From Prauserella shujinwangii (lineage in GTDB: Bacteria; Actinomycetota; Actinomycetes; Mycobacteriales; Pseudonocardiaceae), in the NCBI RefSeq assembly GCF_003001955.1, contig NZ_PVNH01000012.1:172126-236125 (forward strand): DNA of 64,000 bases, given 5' to 3'. Position numbers and translations under genes: made by a program. Positions 23,754 through 32,299 of this stretch are shown here, one piece after another (position 1 is the stretch's first letter; every line of letters starts with the position of its first letter). A model generated the notes under the pieces. That model was not told where the DNA came from. It did no database searches and was given only the letters and a program-made list of their open reading frames with translations.

Positions 23754-24214
23754 CGCGGCCTCGGCCACTCGGCGTCCTCGAGCCAGTTCTGGTCCTCGAA
23801 GCTCTCGTCGGCATCGTCGGTGTCGGCGGTGCCGTTGGCCGCGACCGGGTCGGGGACCAGCTCGGCCGCGCCGAGGTCGGCGGTGCCGAGCAGCAGGGCC
23901 TGCGGGTCGCTGCCCGCGGGCAGCGCGGGGGCGAGCACCTCCCCCGCCGCGGCGAGCGCCCGGACCGCCGCGGCCCCCGCGGTGCGCACGACCTGCGCGG
24001 ACAGCTCGGCCGGCCGGTAGCGCCGGTAGGCCTCGTCGGCGATCACCAGCCCGGTGAGCACGCCCCGGGCGCCCGCCGTCGCGGTGACCAGGCCGTCGTC
24101 ACTGGTCACGGACGCGCTGACGGTGGCCAGCTCCCGCTGGACGGCGGCGAGCCGCTCCCTGCTGCGCCGGTAGTCGGCGAGCAACTCGTCGACCTGGGCC
24201 CGATGCTCGGTCAC
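23750..24214 (-). CDS. YbaB/EbfC-like protein of the toxin operon
   Basis: A 154-aa protein. The first ~100 residues resemble the YbaB/EbfC nucleoid-associated fold (LLADYRRSRERLAAVQRELA, then GLVTATAGARGVLTGLVI, RRYRPAELSAQVV), followed by an acidic tail (TADTDDADESFEDQ). Such proteins often open type VII effector operons in actinobacteria; whether they bind DNA or assist secretion is unclear. GTG 24212-24214 start; 167 bp to the next gene upstream holds its promoter. Confidence 0.7.
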   Translation of the reverse strand: MTEHRAQVDELLADYRRSRERLAAVQRELATVSASVTSDDGLVTATAGARGVLTGLVIADEAYRRYRPAELSAQVVRTAGAAAVRALAAAGEVLAPALPAGSDPQALLLGTADLGAAELVPDPVAANGTADTDDADESFEDQNWLEDAEWPRPR

Positions 24215-24381
24215 AGCGCACACTCCCCGACGTCGGTGTTCTGCGGTACAGCGGTCGGCTGGGATTCGACGCACGCGCGGCCCGCCCGGTTCCGGCCGTG
24301 CCCGGGTTCCGGCGGTGCGGACCATCCGCGGGGTGCCGTGGTACAGATCGGCACGCCGCGATCGTTCCTTGACCGCCGCGG

Positions 24382-25326
24382 TCAGCCACCGAGGGCCCGG
24401 ACCACCCGGGACGGGCTCGGCCTGCCCAGCCGTTCCGCCATCCACCGGCTCGCGGCCACCAGCTCGCCGAGGTCGGCCCCGTGCTCGATGCCGAGCCCGT
24501 CGAGCAGCCACACCAGGTCCTCGGTCGCGAGGTTGCCGGTGGCCGACTCGGCGTAGGGGCAGCCACCGAGGCCACCCGCCGAGGAGTCCACCGTGGACAC
24601 CCCCTTCCGCAGCGCGGCGTGGGTGTTGGCCAGGGCCTGGCCGTACGTGTCGTGGAAGTGCACGGCCAGCGCGTCGACGCCGACCCCCGCCCCGGTGAAC
24701 AGGTCGAGCAGCCGCTCCACCTGCCCCGCGGTGGCCACGCCGACGGTGTCACCGAGGGACAGCTGGGAGCAGCCGAGGTCCAGCAGCCGCCTGCCCACGC
24801 GGACCACCTGCTCGGCGGGCACGGGCCCCTCCCACGGGTCCCCGAAGCACATGGACAGGTAGGCCCGCACCTCGAGTCCCTCGGCCCGCGCGCGGCCCAC
24901 CACGGGCTCGAACATCGCGAACTGCCCGTCCACGGTGCTGTTCAGGTTGCGCTGGGCGAAGGTCTCGGTGGCGCTGCCGAACACCGCGATGTGCCGCACC
25001 CCGGCGGCCAGGGCGCGGTCGAGGCCGCGCTCGTTCGGCACGAGCACCGGGTAACGCACGCCGGGGCGCCGGTCGAGCCTGCCGAGGAGTTCCTCGGCGT
25101 CGGCGAGCTGCGGCACCCACTTCGGGTGCACGAAGCTCGTCGCCTCCAGCACCCCGAGCCCCGCCGCGGCCAGCCGGTCGAGGAACTCGAGCTTGACCTC
25201 CACCGGCACCACGGCCTGCTCGTTCTGCAGCCCGTCGCGGGGGCCGACCTCCCAGATCGTCACCCGTTCCGGCAGGCCGTCCCGCGACGGCACCCGCTCG
25301 GGCAGGCCGAGTTCCCGTGCACCCAT
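24382..25326 (-). CDS. Hydroxymethylglutaryl-CoA lyase
   Basis: A 314-aa TIM-barrel lyase that splits HMG-CoA to acetoacetate and acetyl-CoA, last step of leucine catabolism. Seen: VTIWEVGPRDGLQNEQ (metal-binding Asp and catalytic Arg), HFHDTYGQALAN (metal-binding HxH) and GGLGGCPYAESATGN with the catalytic Cys. Start ATG 25324-25326. It lies 4 bp downstream of the PH-domain gene stop, so they may be cotranscribed. Confidence 0.93.
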   Translation of the reverse strand: MGARELGLPERVPSRDGLPERVTIWEVGPRDGLQNEQAVVPVEVKLEFLDRLAAAGLGVLEATSFVHPKWVPQLADAEELLGRLDRRPGVRYPVLVPNERGLDRALAAGVRHIAVFGSATETFAQRNLNSTVDGQFAMFEPVVGRARAEGLEVRAYLSMCFGDPWEGPVPAEQVVRVGRRLLDLGCSQLSLGDTVGVATAGQVERLLDLFTGAGVGVDALAVHFHDTYGQALANTHAALRKGVSTVDSSAGGLGGCPYAESATGNLATEDLVWLLDGLGIEHGADLGELVAASRWMAERLGRPSPSRVVRALGG

Positions 25327-25330
25327 GCGA

Positions 25331-25936
25331 TCAGCGCCTCCGTCCTCGTGGCCGCGGGTTCTCCTCCCCCGGCTCGCGCGGTCCGGGTTCGAGATCGTCG
25401 AAGTCGTCGACATCGTCGACCTCGTCCCGGTCGTCGTGCGGATTGTCGGCCTGGACATTGACCTGGCGGTAGAGCATCGAGTGCACCCGCTCGACGCCGG
25501 GGATGTCGTCGAACCGCAGCGGCTCGTCGGCCGCCGACTCGATGACCAGGGTGCCGCAGCCGAACACCCGGTCCCACAGTCCGTGCTCGAACTGCACGCT
25601 GTTGATCCTCGCCATCGGGATGTCGATGCCGGTGCGCCGCAGCACACCCTCCCGGACGATCACGCGGTCGGTGGTGACGATGAAGTGGGTGGTCCGCCAG
25701 CGCACGAACGGCGCCAGCACCAGCCAGGCGAGCAGCACCAGCGCCACCACGCCGATCGCGACCAGCGCGACCAGGTCCCACGGCGCCTGCAGGTCGCTCG
25801 CCAGCACCGCCAGCCAGCTCCCCAGGCCGAGCGTCACGACGAGGGTGAACACGGGAAGGACGAGCATCTTGAAGTGCGGATGCCGGTGCACGACGACGTG
25901 CTCGTCGGCGCCGAGCAGGTCCCTCGGATAGGCCAC
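25331..25936 (-). CDS. Bacterial PH-domain (DUF304/bPH2) membrane protein
   Basis: A 201-aa protein with two close transmembrane helices (about 24-44 and 52-74) followed by a PH-like beta domain (FIVTTDRVIVREGVLRRTGI ... GCGTLVIESAADEPLRFDDI) and an acidic then basic C-terminal tail. GTG 25934-25936 (VAYPRDLLG) is chosen because GGGGAG precedes it and family members begin here; the frame also opens at 25975. Orthologue position of Rv3278c, next to birA. Function unknown. Confidence 0.85.
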   Translation of the reverse strand: MAYPRDLLGADEHVVVHRHPHFKMLVLPVFTLVVTLGLGSWLAVLASDLQAPWDLVALVAIGVVALVLLAWLVLAPFVRWRTTHFIVTTDRVIVREGVLRRTGIDIPMARINSVQFEHGLWDRVFGCGTLVIESAADEPLRFDDIPGVERVHSMLYRQVNVQADNPHDDRDEVDDVDDFDDLEPGPREPGEENPRPRGRRR

Positions 25937-26004
25937 GCGAACGCTCCCCGGGCTAGTCCTTGACGAGGTGCTCACCGTACCGCGCGGTCCCGTCCCCGAC
26001 CGGG

Positions 26005-26826
26005 CTATTCGACGGCGGGGCGCAGGTGCGTGACGTCACCCGCGAACACCGTGCGCCTGCCGCTCGTGGTGTCGAGGACCAGCGCCCCGGCCTCGTCGAC
26101 GTCGACCGCGCGGCCGACGAGCGCCTTCGCCCCGGCCACGGTGACCTTGACCTCCTGGCCCAGCGTGGCGCAGTGCGCGCGGTAGTCGGCCAGCAGCCCC
26201 GCCGCGGCCAGGTCGCCGCGGGCCGCCCGCCAGCGCTTCTCCCTGGCGTGCAGCGAGGCGAGCAGCAGCCGCGCCACCTTGGTGCGGTCGGTGACCCGCG
26301 CGCCCAGCTCGGCGAGCGAGACCGCGGGCAGGGAGCCGGGACCCGGCCGCACCGGTTCGCGGGCCCGGCGCACGTTCACGCCGAGGCCGAGCACCACGGC
26401 GTTCTCGTCGCTCGCCACCGCCTCGGCCAGTATCCCGGCGCACTTGCCCCTGCCGTCCCTGGCCAGCACGTCGTTCGGCCATTTCAGCACCACCCGCGCA
26501 CCCAGCTCGGTGGCCGTGTCGACCACCGCGAGGCCCGCCGCGACGGCCAGCGAGCCGTACCCGGAGAAGGGCACCCGCTCGGGCCGCAGCAGCACGCTGA
26601 GGTACAGGCCGGTGTCCGGCGGCGACACCCACATCCGGCCCCGCCTGCCGAGCCCGGCGGTCTGCTGCTCGGCGATCAGCACCGTGCGGTCGGCCGCCCC
26701 CTCGGTGACGGCCTCACGCAGGTCGGCGTTGGTGGATCCGGTGCTGGCCACGACGTCGAGCGCGGCGTAGGGCCCCGTGGGCCGCACCAGTTCCGCACGC
26801 AGTCGGGCGGCGTCGAGGGAAGGCAT
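26005..26826 (-). CDS. birA: Biotin--[acetyl-CoA-carboxylase] ligase
   Basis: A 273-aa group I biotin protein ligase lacking the DNA-binding domain of the E. coli BirA type. Catalytic loop GLGRRGRMW (about residues 57-65), [16 protein letters not shown] and a C-terminal SH3-like cap ([13 protein letters not shown]). It attaches biotin to the AccA3 carrier domain encoded at 33464-35248. Divergent from accD by 78 bp. Confidence 0.95.
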   Translation of the reverse strand: MPSLDAARLRAELVRPTGPYAALDVVASTGSTNADLREAVTEGAADRTVLIAEQQTAGLGRRGRMWVSPPDTGLYLSVLLRPERVPFSGYGSLAVAAGLAVVDTATELGARVVLKWPNDVLARDGRGKCAGILAEAVASDENAVVLGLGVNVRRAREPVRPGPGSLPAVSLAELGARVTDRTKVARLLLASLHAREKRWRAARGDLAAAGLLADYRAHCATLGQEVKVTVAGAKALVGRAVDVDEAGALVLDTTSGRRTVFAGDVTHLRPAVE

Positions 26827-26890
26827 GCGCCACACCCTAGAACAGGGCCGACGTTGCCTACGCCACAAGCGGACCCCCCTGCACGGTGGT

Positions 26891-26896
26891 TAGGCT
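26891..26896 (+). promoter_or_regulatory. -10-like element of accD (leaderless)
   Basis: TAGGCT, 8 nt before ATG 26905; the intervening CCCATTTC has no ribosome-binding site. Confidence 0.55.
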
Positions 26897-26904
26897 CCCA
26901 TTTC

Positions 26905-28545
26905 ATGAGCAGCGCGACGGAGCCGATCGGGACGCCTCCCGCAGAAGAGCCGGACATCCACACCACGGCCGGCAAGCTCGCCGACCTGTACCGCCGGTAC
27001 GACGAGGCGGTGCACGCGGGCTCGGCGCGGGCGGTCGAACGGCAGCACGCGAAGGGCAAGAAGACCGCTCGCGAGCGCATCGACCTGCTGCTGGACCCCG
27101 GTTCGTTCGTCGAGCTCGACGAGCTGGCCCGGCACCGCTCGACCAACTTCGGCCAGGACCGCAACCGGCCCTACGGCGACGGCGTCGTCACCGGGTACGG
27201 CACCGTCGACGGCCGCCCCGTGTGCGTGTTCAGCCAGGACGTGACGGTCTTCGGCGGCTCACTCGGCGAGGTGTACGGCGAGAAGATCGTCAAGGTGATG
27301 GACCTGGCGATCAAGACCGGCCGCCCGATCATCGGCATCAACGAGGGCGGCGGTGCCCGGATCCAGGAGGGCGTGGTCTCGCTCGGCCTCTACGGCGAGA
27401 TCTTCACGCGCAACGTGAAGGCCTCCGGAGTGGTCCCGCAGATCTCGCTGATCATGGGCGCCAACGCGGGCGGGCACGTGTACTCCCCCGCGCTCACCGA
27501 CTTCGTGGTGATGGTCGACCAGACCTCACACATGTTCATCACCGGGCCGGACGTGATCAAGACCGTCACCGGCGAGGAGGTCACGTTCGAGGACCTCGGC
27601 GGCGGCCGCACGCACAACACCAAGTCCGGCAACGCGCACTACCTCGGCTCCGACGAGGAGGACGCCATCTCCTACGTCAAGGAGCTGCTGTCGTTCCTGC
27701 CGGGCAACAACCTGTCCGAGCCCCCGGTGTTCGAGGCCCCCGAGCCCACGGGTGAGTCCATTCCGGACGGGGTCACCGACACCGACCGGGAGCTCGACAC
27801 GCTCATCCCGGACTCGCCGAACCAGCCCTACGACATGCACGAGGTCATCAACCGCGTCGTGGACGAGGGCGAGTTCCTCGAGGTGCAGGAGCTGTTCGCG
27901 CCGAACGTGATCGTCGGCTTCGGCCGGGTGGACGGGCACAGCGTCGGCATCGTGGCCAACCAGCCCACGCAGTTCGCGGGCTGCCTCGACATCGACGCCT
28001 CGGAGAAGGCGGCGCGGTTCGTCCGCACGTGCGACGCGTTCAACGTGCCGGTGCTGACCTTCGTCGACGTGCCGGGCTTCCTGCCGGGGACCGACCAGGA
28101 GTGGAACGGCATCATCCGGCGCGGCGCGAAGCTGATCTACGCCTACGCGGAGGCGACGGTGCCGCTGGTCACGGTGATCACCCGCAAGGCGTACGGCGGC
28201 GCGTACGACGTGATGGGCTCCAAGCACCTCGGCGCCGACGTCAACGTCGCGTGGCCGACCGCGCAGATCGCGGTGATGGGCGCGCAGGGCGCGGCGAACA
28301 TCGTGCACCGCAAGACGCTCGCCACCGCCGCCGAGGAGGGCAAGGACGTCGAGTCGCTGCGGGCGGAGCTGATCCAGGAGTACGAGGACACGCTGTGCAA
28401 CCCGTACGTGGCCGCCGAGCGGGGTTACGTCGACGGCGTGATCCCGCCCGCGCACACCCGCGGTTACGTGGCGCGGGCGCTGCGGATGCTGCGGGACAAG
28501 CGCGAGACCCTGCCGCCGAAGAAGCACGGCAACATCCCCCTCTGA
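26905..28545 (+). CDS. accD5: Acyl-CoA carboxylase beta subunit (AccD5-like, propionyl-CoA carboxylase)
   Basis: A 546-aa carboxyltransferase that moves CO2 from biotin to propionyl- or acetyl-CoA, giving methylmalonyl- or malonyl-CoA. Two crotonase-like halves; key blocks [60 protein letters not shown] and [18 protein letters not shown]. Followed by the epsilon subunit gene (23 bp gap) and near birA, the order of accD5-accE5 in M. tuberculosis. Substrate preference is inferred from orthology. Confidence 0.95.
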   Translation: MSSATEPIGTPPAEEPDIHTTAGKLADLYRRYDEAVHAGSARAVERQHAKGKKTARERIDLLLDPGSFVELDELARHRSTNFGQDRNRPYGDGVVTGYGTVDGRPVCVFSQDVTVFGGSLGEVYGEKIVKVMDLAIKTGRPIIGINEGGGARIQEGVVSLGLYGEIFTRNVKASGVVPQISLIMGANAGGHVYSPALTDFVVMVDQTSHMFITGPDVIKTVTGEEVTFEDLGGGRTHNTKSGNAHYLGSDEEDAISYVKELLSFLPGNNLSEPPVFEAPEPTGESIPDGVTDTDRELDTLIPDSPNQPYDMHEVINRVVDEGEFLEVQELFAPNVIVGFGRVDGHSVGIVANQPTQFAGCLDIDASEKAARFVRTCDAFNVPVLTFVDVPGFLPGTDQEWNGIIRRGAKLIYAYAEATVPLVTVITRKAYGGAYDVMGSKHLGADVNVAWPTAQIAVMGAQGAANIVHRKTLATAAEEGKDVESLRAELIQEYEDTLCNPYVAAERGYVDGVIPPAHTRGYVARALRMLRDKRETLPPKKHGNIPL

Positions 28546-28568
28546 CCGTCCCGCGACGAAGGGTTCCC

Positions 28569-28811
28569 ATGACCGACGATCGTTCCCCCGCTCCGCCGCT
28601 GCTACGGGTGGTGCGCGGCGAGCCGGACGACACCGAGCTCGCCGCCCTCGCGGCGGTGGTGGCCGGGCTGGCCTCCGCGGCGTCCACGGCGGGGAACGGC
28701 GACCAGCGGCCGGTGCGCCGGTCCCGCTGGGGCGACCCCGCCGCCCGGATGCGCCCGCTGCCCCGCCCCGGCGAGGGCGCGTGGCGCTACTCCCACCTCC
28801 CCGGCACCTAA
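28569..28811 (+). CDS. accE5: Acyl-CoA carboxylase epsilon subunit
   Basis: An 80-aa protein of the actinobacterial carboxylase epsilon family: LLRVVRGEPDDTELAALAAV at the N-terminus and SRWGDPAARMR ... GAWRYSHLPG at the C-terminus. It stabilises the AccA-AccD complex. Same operon as accD; the transcript probably ends at the palindrome 28850-28896. Confidence 0.92.
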   Translation: MTDDRSPAPPLLRVVRGEPDDTELAALAAVVAGLASAASTAGNGDQRPVRRSRWGDPAARMRPLPRPGEGAWRYSHLPGT

Positions 28812-28849
28812 CACCCCACCCCACCCCCACCCCACCCCCAGGTGGGGCA

Positions 28850-28896
28850 GTGAAGGCCACCTTCACTGCGTTGAACGCACGCAGGGTGGCCTTCAC
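28850..28896. terminator. Palindrome family D, copy 2
   Basis: Arms GTGAAGGCCACC (28850-28861) and GGTGGCCTTCAC (28885-28896) around CTGCGTTGAACGCA, same layout and central TGAACGCA as the copy at 17655. Located between accE and maf, just ahead of the maf -10 element. A C-rich stretch (28811-28845) precedes it. Confidence 0.7.
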
Positions 28897-28905
28897 CGCA
28901 CGCGG

Positions 28906-28911
28906 TAGCCT
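28906..28911 (+). promoter_or_regulatory. -10-like element of maf (leaderless)
   Basis: TAGCCT with 7 nt to GTG 28919. Confidence 0.5.
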
Positions 28912-28918
28912 TCGCGGC

Positions 28919-29539
28919 GTGCGTTTCGTGCTCGCCTCCGCCTCGCCCGCCCGGCTCGCCGTGCTGCGCGCGGCGGGCATCGATCCCAGCGTCGTGGTGT
29001 CCGGTGTCGACGAGGACGCCGTCGCCGCCGGGCTGGCCGATCCGAGCCCGGCGGAGCTGGTGACCGCGCTCGCCGCCGCCAAGGCCGCCGCCGTCGCGGA
29101 CACGATCGCCGACGGCGGGCACGACGCCGTCGTCGTCGGCTGCGACTCGATGCTGTCGATCGGCGGCGAGATGGTCGGCAAACCCGGCACGGCCGAGATC
29201 GCCCGCAAGCGCTGGGCGGCGATGGCGGGCGGCAGCGGGGACCTGCTCACCGGGCACGCGGTGCTCCGGCTCGACGGCGGCCGCCGCACCCGCGAGGCCA
29301 CCGGCAGCCAGCGCACGCGCGTCCGGTTCGCCGACCCCGACCCGGACGAGCTGGACGCCTACCTCGCCACCGGCGAACCGCTCGGCGTGGCGGGCGCGTT
29401 CACCCTGGACGGCTTCGGCGGCTGGTTCGTCGAGGGGGTCGACGGCGACCCGTCCAGCGTGATCGGCATCAGCCTCCCGCTGACCCGGCGCCTGCTGGCC
29501 GAGGTCGGGATCCGCGTCACCGACCTCTGGCGGTCCTGA
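28919..29539 (+). CDS. maf: Maf-like nucleoside triphosphate pyrophosphatase
   Basis: A 206-aa house-cleaning pyrophosphatase that hydrolyses dTTP/UTP-type or modified nucleotides to the monophosphate. N-terminal VLASASPARLAVLRAAG, VVVGCDSML, KPGTAEIARKRW, and C-terminal AGAFTLDGFGGWFVEGVDGDP with the catalytic acidic residues. GTG 28919 is preceded by a -10-like box, not a ribosome-binding site. Same place as Rv3282. Confidence 0.93.
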   Translation: MRFVLASASPARLAVLRAAGIDPSVVVSGVDEDAVAAGLADPSPAELVTALAAAKAAAVADTIADGGHDAVVVGCDSMLSIGGEMVGKPGTAEIARKRWAAMAGGSGDLLTGHAVLRLDGGRRTREATGSQRTRVRFADPDPDELDAYLATGEPLGVAGAFTLDGFGGWFVEGVDGDPSSVIGISLPLTRRLLAEVGIRVTDLWRS

Positions 29540-29648
29540 CCCCCCTCGGCAGCTTTCCCTCACCAGCGGAATTGCGCGGAACCGGCCCCGCCACGACACT
29601 CGTCCCAGCCACGTCCGACGCAGCCTGGTTCGCGGAGGGAGACCGCGC

Positions 29649-29966
29649 ATGAACTCCACAGCGTCGCCCAGACCGGTACCACCGGAGTTTCCGCCTGTGG
29701 TGTATCTGCCCTGCACGACCCACGTCAGCAGTCCCGCGGACGCCGTGGTGGAACTGCGGCGAACACGGGACGGACGGATGGCGCTCATGGTCTATTCGGC
29801 CCTCGACCGGCTCCACTACTGCTGCGGCGACGACCAGCCATGGATGGTGGTGCCCACCCCGGTTCTCGAGGACATCCGCCAGGCCCAGCCCTATGACCTG
29901 ATCCTCCTCGACGTCATCATCCCGCCGGAACACCGGCACGCCGCCCAGGGAGCCCCCGATGCCTGA
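29649..29966 (+). CDS. SAV_915 family protein, copy 1
   Basis: A 105-aa protein of the small actinobacterial SAV_915 family (SseB-like core): VVYLPCTT, VVELRRTRDGRMALMVYSAL, CGDDQPWMVV, AQPYDLILLDVIIPPEHRH. Function unknown; such genes often lie beside type VII effector genes. Start ATG 29649 follows GGAGGGAGA. Its stop overlaps the next start (29959-29966), so it is the first gene of the WXG-type cluster. A close paralogue lies at 33076-33354. Confidence 0.8.
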   Translation: MNSTASPRPVPPEFPPVVYLPCTTHVSSPADAVVELRRTRDGRMALMVYSALDRLHYCCGDDQPWMVVPTPVLEDIRQAQPYDLILLDVIIPPEHRHAAQGAPDA

Positions 29967-30252
29967 AGGAGGTGGCTTCCGCGCCGACCCCGGGGTGATC
30001 GACGGCATCGCCGGCACACTGCGTACCGCGGCCGACCGACTCGACGAGATCGGCACCACCGCTCCTCCGGCGCCGGATGCCGGCGACGCGCGTGCGGCTG
30101 TCGCCGCGATCCTCGCCAAGCTGGCCGACAGTGCGGGTCAGCTGGTGATCGGCACCCGGGCCGCGGGGGCCGCCGTCGCCGACGGCGGCCGCGCGTACAC
30201 GGAGACCGAAACGTCGGCGGGCGAGGCCGTCCGCGCCTCGGGAGGACGGTGA
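29959..30252 (+). CDS. Small helical ESX/WXG100-like protein
   Basis: A 97-aa Ala-rich helical protein (GTLRTAADRLDEIGT ... KLADSAGQLVIGTRAAGAAV ... ETSAGEAVRASGG), shaped like ESX partner proteins. Overlaps the SAV_915 gene by 8 bp and ends 3 bp before the effector-like gene. Probably a secretion partner or chaperone of the 399-aa product. Confidence 0.65.
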   Translation: MPEGGGFRADPGVIDGIAGTLRTAADRLDEIGTTAPPAPDAGDARAAVAAILAKLADSAGQLVIGTRAAGAAVADGGRAYTETETSAGEAVRASGGR

Positions 30253-30255
30253 GCC

Positions 30256-31455
30256 GTGCCGATCGACACCAGGATCGAAGGCGACCCGGCGAGCGTGACC
30301 GAGGTCGCGGCGTGGGTACGGGATGCCCTTGCCAGCCGCGTCACCGACACGGCGAGCAAGATCTACGACGCCCGCAACAACGCCGACGCCGGCTGGCACG
30401 GCCCCGCGGCCGAGGTGTTCCGCGACCGGATGACACAGGGTGCCCAGCTCACGGACGAGTTCGCCGGTACGGCGCGGAAGATGGCACAAAAGTTCGACGA
30501 GCTCGCCGCCGACCCGCGACGGGCCAAGGCGGAGATGGAGCGGATCCGCGGCGAGGCATCGGAAGCCGGGCTGACGGTGGACAGGAGCATGATCCACGAC
30601 CCGGGCCCCGCCCCGGGGGCGCCAGGCCCGCAACCGACCGGCGATGCGGCAACGCCCGAAGCGATGCAGGCCTATCACGACGCCGTACGGGCACAGCAGG
30701 CTCACGACGCGCGGGTCAGCGCGTACGAACAGGCGCGGAACGACGCGGACGCCGTGCGGCGGGCATGGCAGGGCAGCGTCGAGACGATCGCCGCCGAGGC
30801 CAACAGCGTCGGTCCGAAGGCCTGGCTCACCGTCAGCGATGTTGCGGGTAACACCATCGCGGCCGCGGCGGGAGCCAGATACAGCTCCTTTCTGCTCGAA
30901 GGAGCACGGAACTACGCCGACGACGCCGCGCAGGCCCTGCGCCACGTGCGCGCCTACGGAGACGTGGTTCTCGACCACAAAGGCTTCTACACGCAACTCG
31001 ATCGCGCGCAGGCGAGCACCCGTGCCTCGGCCGCGCTCACCGACGACGCCACGAGGGCCACCAGCAGGGCGAAGGTCTCCGGGCTCCGGCTCGGTGGCGC
31101 GCTCGCGGTGGGCGGAATCGCCTACGACATCGCTCACGGAAAGCCGGTCGACCAGGCCATCGTCTCGGGTGGAGCCGGATTCGCCGCCTCCGTGGGTGCC
31201 GGCGCCGCTGTCGGCACCGTGATCGGAGGCCCTGTCGGCACGGCCGTCGGCGCTGTCATTGGTGCCGGTGTCGGAGTGTTCACGTCCGGAATGGTCGACT
31301 CACTGTACGAGAACGGAATCGGCGCCGTGGGTCAAGCGATCGACGACGGAGCCAAAGCGGTGACCGACACCCTTGAGGTCGTCGGCGACGGCATTGGCGA
31401 TGCCGCCAGCGCGGTCGCTGGTGGAGTGAAAGAGGCCTGGGATGCCATCTTCTGA
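30256..31455 (+). CDS. WXG-domain protein with glycine-zipper C-terminus, candidate type VII effector
   Basis: A 399-aa protein. Residues ~1-100 form a WXG-type helical hairpin (NNADAGWHGPAAEVFRDRM, W-x-G at ~48-50). Residues ~100-275 are helical and charged with a Pro-rich turn. Residues ~276-350 hold a hydrophobic Gly/Ala segment (SVGAGAAVGTVIGG, PVGTAVGAVIGAGVGVF), long enough for a hairpin of two membrane helices, then an amphipathic end (VGDGIGDAASAVAGGVKEAW). This suggests a membrane-inserting, perhaps pore-forming, polymorphic toxin. GTG 30256 start. The following gene for a membrane protein overlaps by 14 bp, which fits an effector-immunity pair. No catalytic motif seen. Confidence 0.65.
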   Translation: MPIDTRIEGDPASVTEVAAWVRDALASRVTDTASKIYDARNNADAGWHGPAAEVFRDRMTQGAQLTDEFAGTARKMAQKFDELAADPRRAKAEMERIRGEASEAGLTVDRSMIHDPGPAPGAPGPQPTGDAATPEAMQAYHDAVRAQQAHDARVSAYEQARNDADAVRRAWQGSVETIAAEANSVGPKAWLTVSDVAGNTIAAAAGARYSSFLLEGARNYADDAAQALRHVRAYGDVVLDHKGFYTQLDRAQASTRASAALTDDATRATSRAKVSGLRLGGALAVGGIAYDIAHGKPVDQAIVSGGAGFAASVGAGAAVGTVIGGPVGTAVGAVIGAGVGVFTSGMVDSLYENGIGAVGQAIDDGAKAVTDTLEVVGDGIGDAASAVAGGVKEAWDAIF

Positions 31456-32293
31456 CACGGTGCCCAGACCTGCCGAGTGGCCGCGGTCGACCCGGCCTGC
31501 CGTTGTCGCCGCGTTTGCCTTCGTCGCCGTCGTGCTGGTGCTGGTGCCGGTCGCGCTCGCGCTGTACTACTTCCGGAACGGCCGACAGGCAACGGGCGGG
31601 TACAGCCTGGCCCTCGCGGTGATCGCGCTGCTCGTCCTCTGGGTCGGCTACGAGACGAGGTTCCGCGGGCACACCAGCACGGACTCGATCGGCAGCCGCG
31701 GTACGGACGACGGAAGGGCGGGGCTGGAGATCCCCTACTCCGCGAGCCTGTACCGGGGTTACGGGGCGCTCATGACCGCGATCGCACTGCTCTTCGCCAC
31801 TGCCGCCGGGCACGCGCTGACCGTGCCCGGTACGGGCTACGCCAACAGCGGCTACCTGTTCGCCGCGCTGGCAGCCGTGTTCGCGTCGTTCCCCGCGCTC
31901 ATGGCCACCGGCAGGTTCGCGCGGGGCAGGGTGCTGCTGACCCCCGAGGGCATTCACCAGCGCGGCTGGACCTTCGAGTCGTTCCTGCGCTGGCAGGACG
32001 TCGTCGGGATCTACCCCACCTACCGCGACTGCCCGGTCGTCGTGGTGCGCGCGACGGACAACGCGGCATGGCGGCGCCGGCAGATCACCAGGCTGTGGCG
32101 GCAGGACCGGCTGCCGGGAACGCGCCGGGGCGAACGGGAGGTGCCGATGATCGTCATCCCCGGCAAGTTTCTCTCCGCCGACCCGGTGATCGTCTACCAC
32201 CTGCTCGGCTACTACCTCGAGCACGCGGACGCCAGGGCGGAGCTGGGCACGGAGGCCGCGGTGCGGCGGGCCCGAGCCGCGGCGTTCGGCTGA
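31442..32293 (+). CDS. Membrane protein with C-terminal PH-like domain, candidate immunity partner
   Basis: A 283-aa protein with four hydrophobic segments (about 20-44, 55-68, 107-126, 136-155) followed by a cytoplasmic beta-rich domain (VLLTPEGIHQRGWTFESFLR ... PMIVIPGKFLSADPVIVYHL). Start ATG 31442 lies inside the end of the effector-like gene (14-bp overlap). A polytopic protein tightly coupled to a protein with a membrane-inserting segment would suit immunity against pore formation; alternatively it is a membrane component that works with it. Confidence 0.6.
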   Translation: MPSSDTVPRPAEWPRSTRPAVVAAFAFVAVVLVLVPVALALYYFRNGRQATGGYSLALAVIALLVLWVGYETRFRGHTSTDSIGSRGTDDGRAGLEIPYSASLYRGYGALMTAIALLFATAAGHALTVPGTGYANSGYLFAALAAVFASFPALMATGRFARGRVLLTPEGIHQRGWTFESFLRWQDVVGIYPTYRDCPVVVVRATDNAAWRRRQITRLWRQDRLPGTRRGEREVPMIVIPGKFLSADPVIVYHLLGYYLEHADARAELGTEAAVRRARAAAFG

Positions 32294-32299
32294 CCGGGC

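Noticed and set aside
28811..28845. C-rich tract as a G-quadruplex regulator of maf
   Set aside because: Runs of four to five C are present but lie beyond the accE stop and before a hairpin; nothing ties them to regulation.
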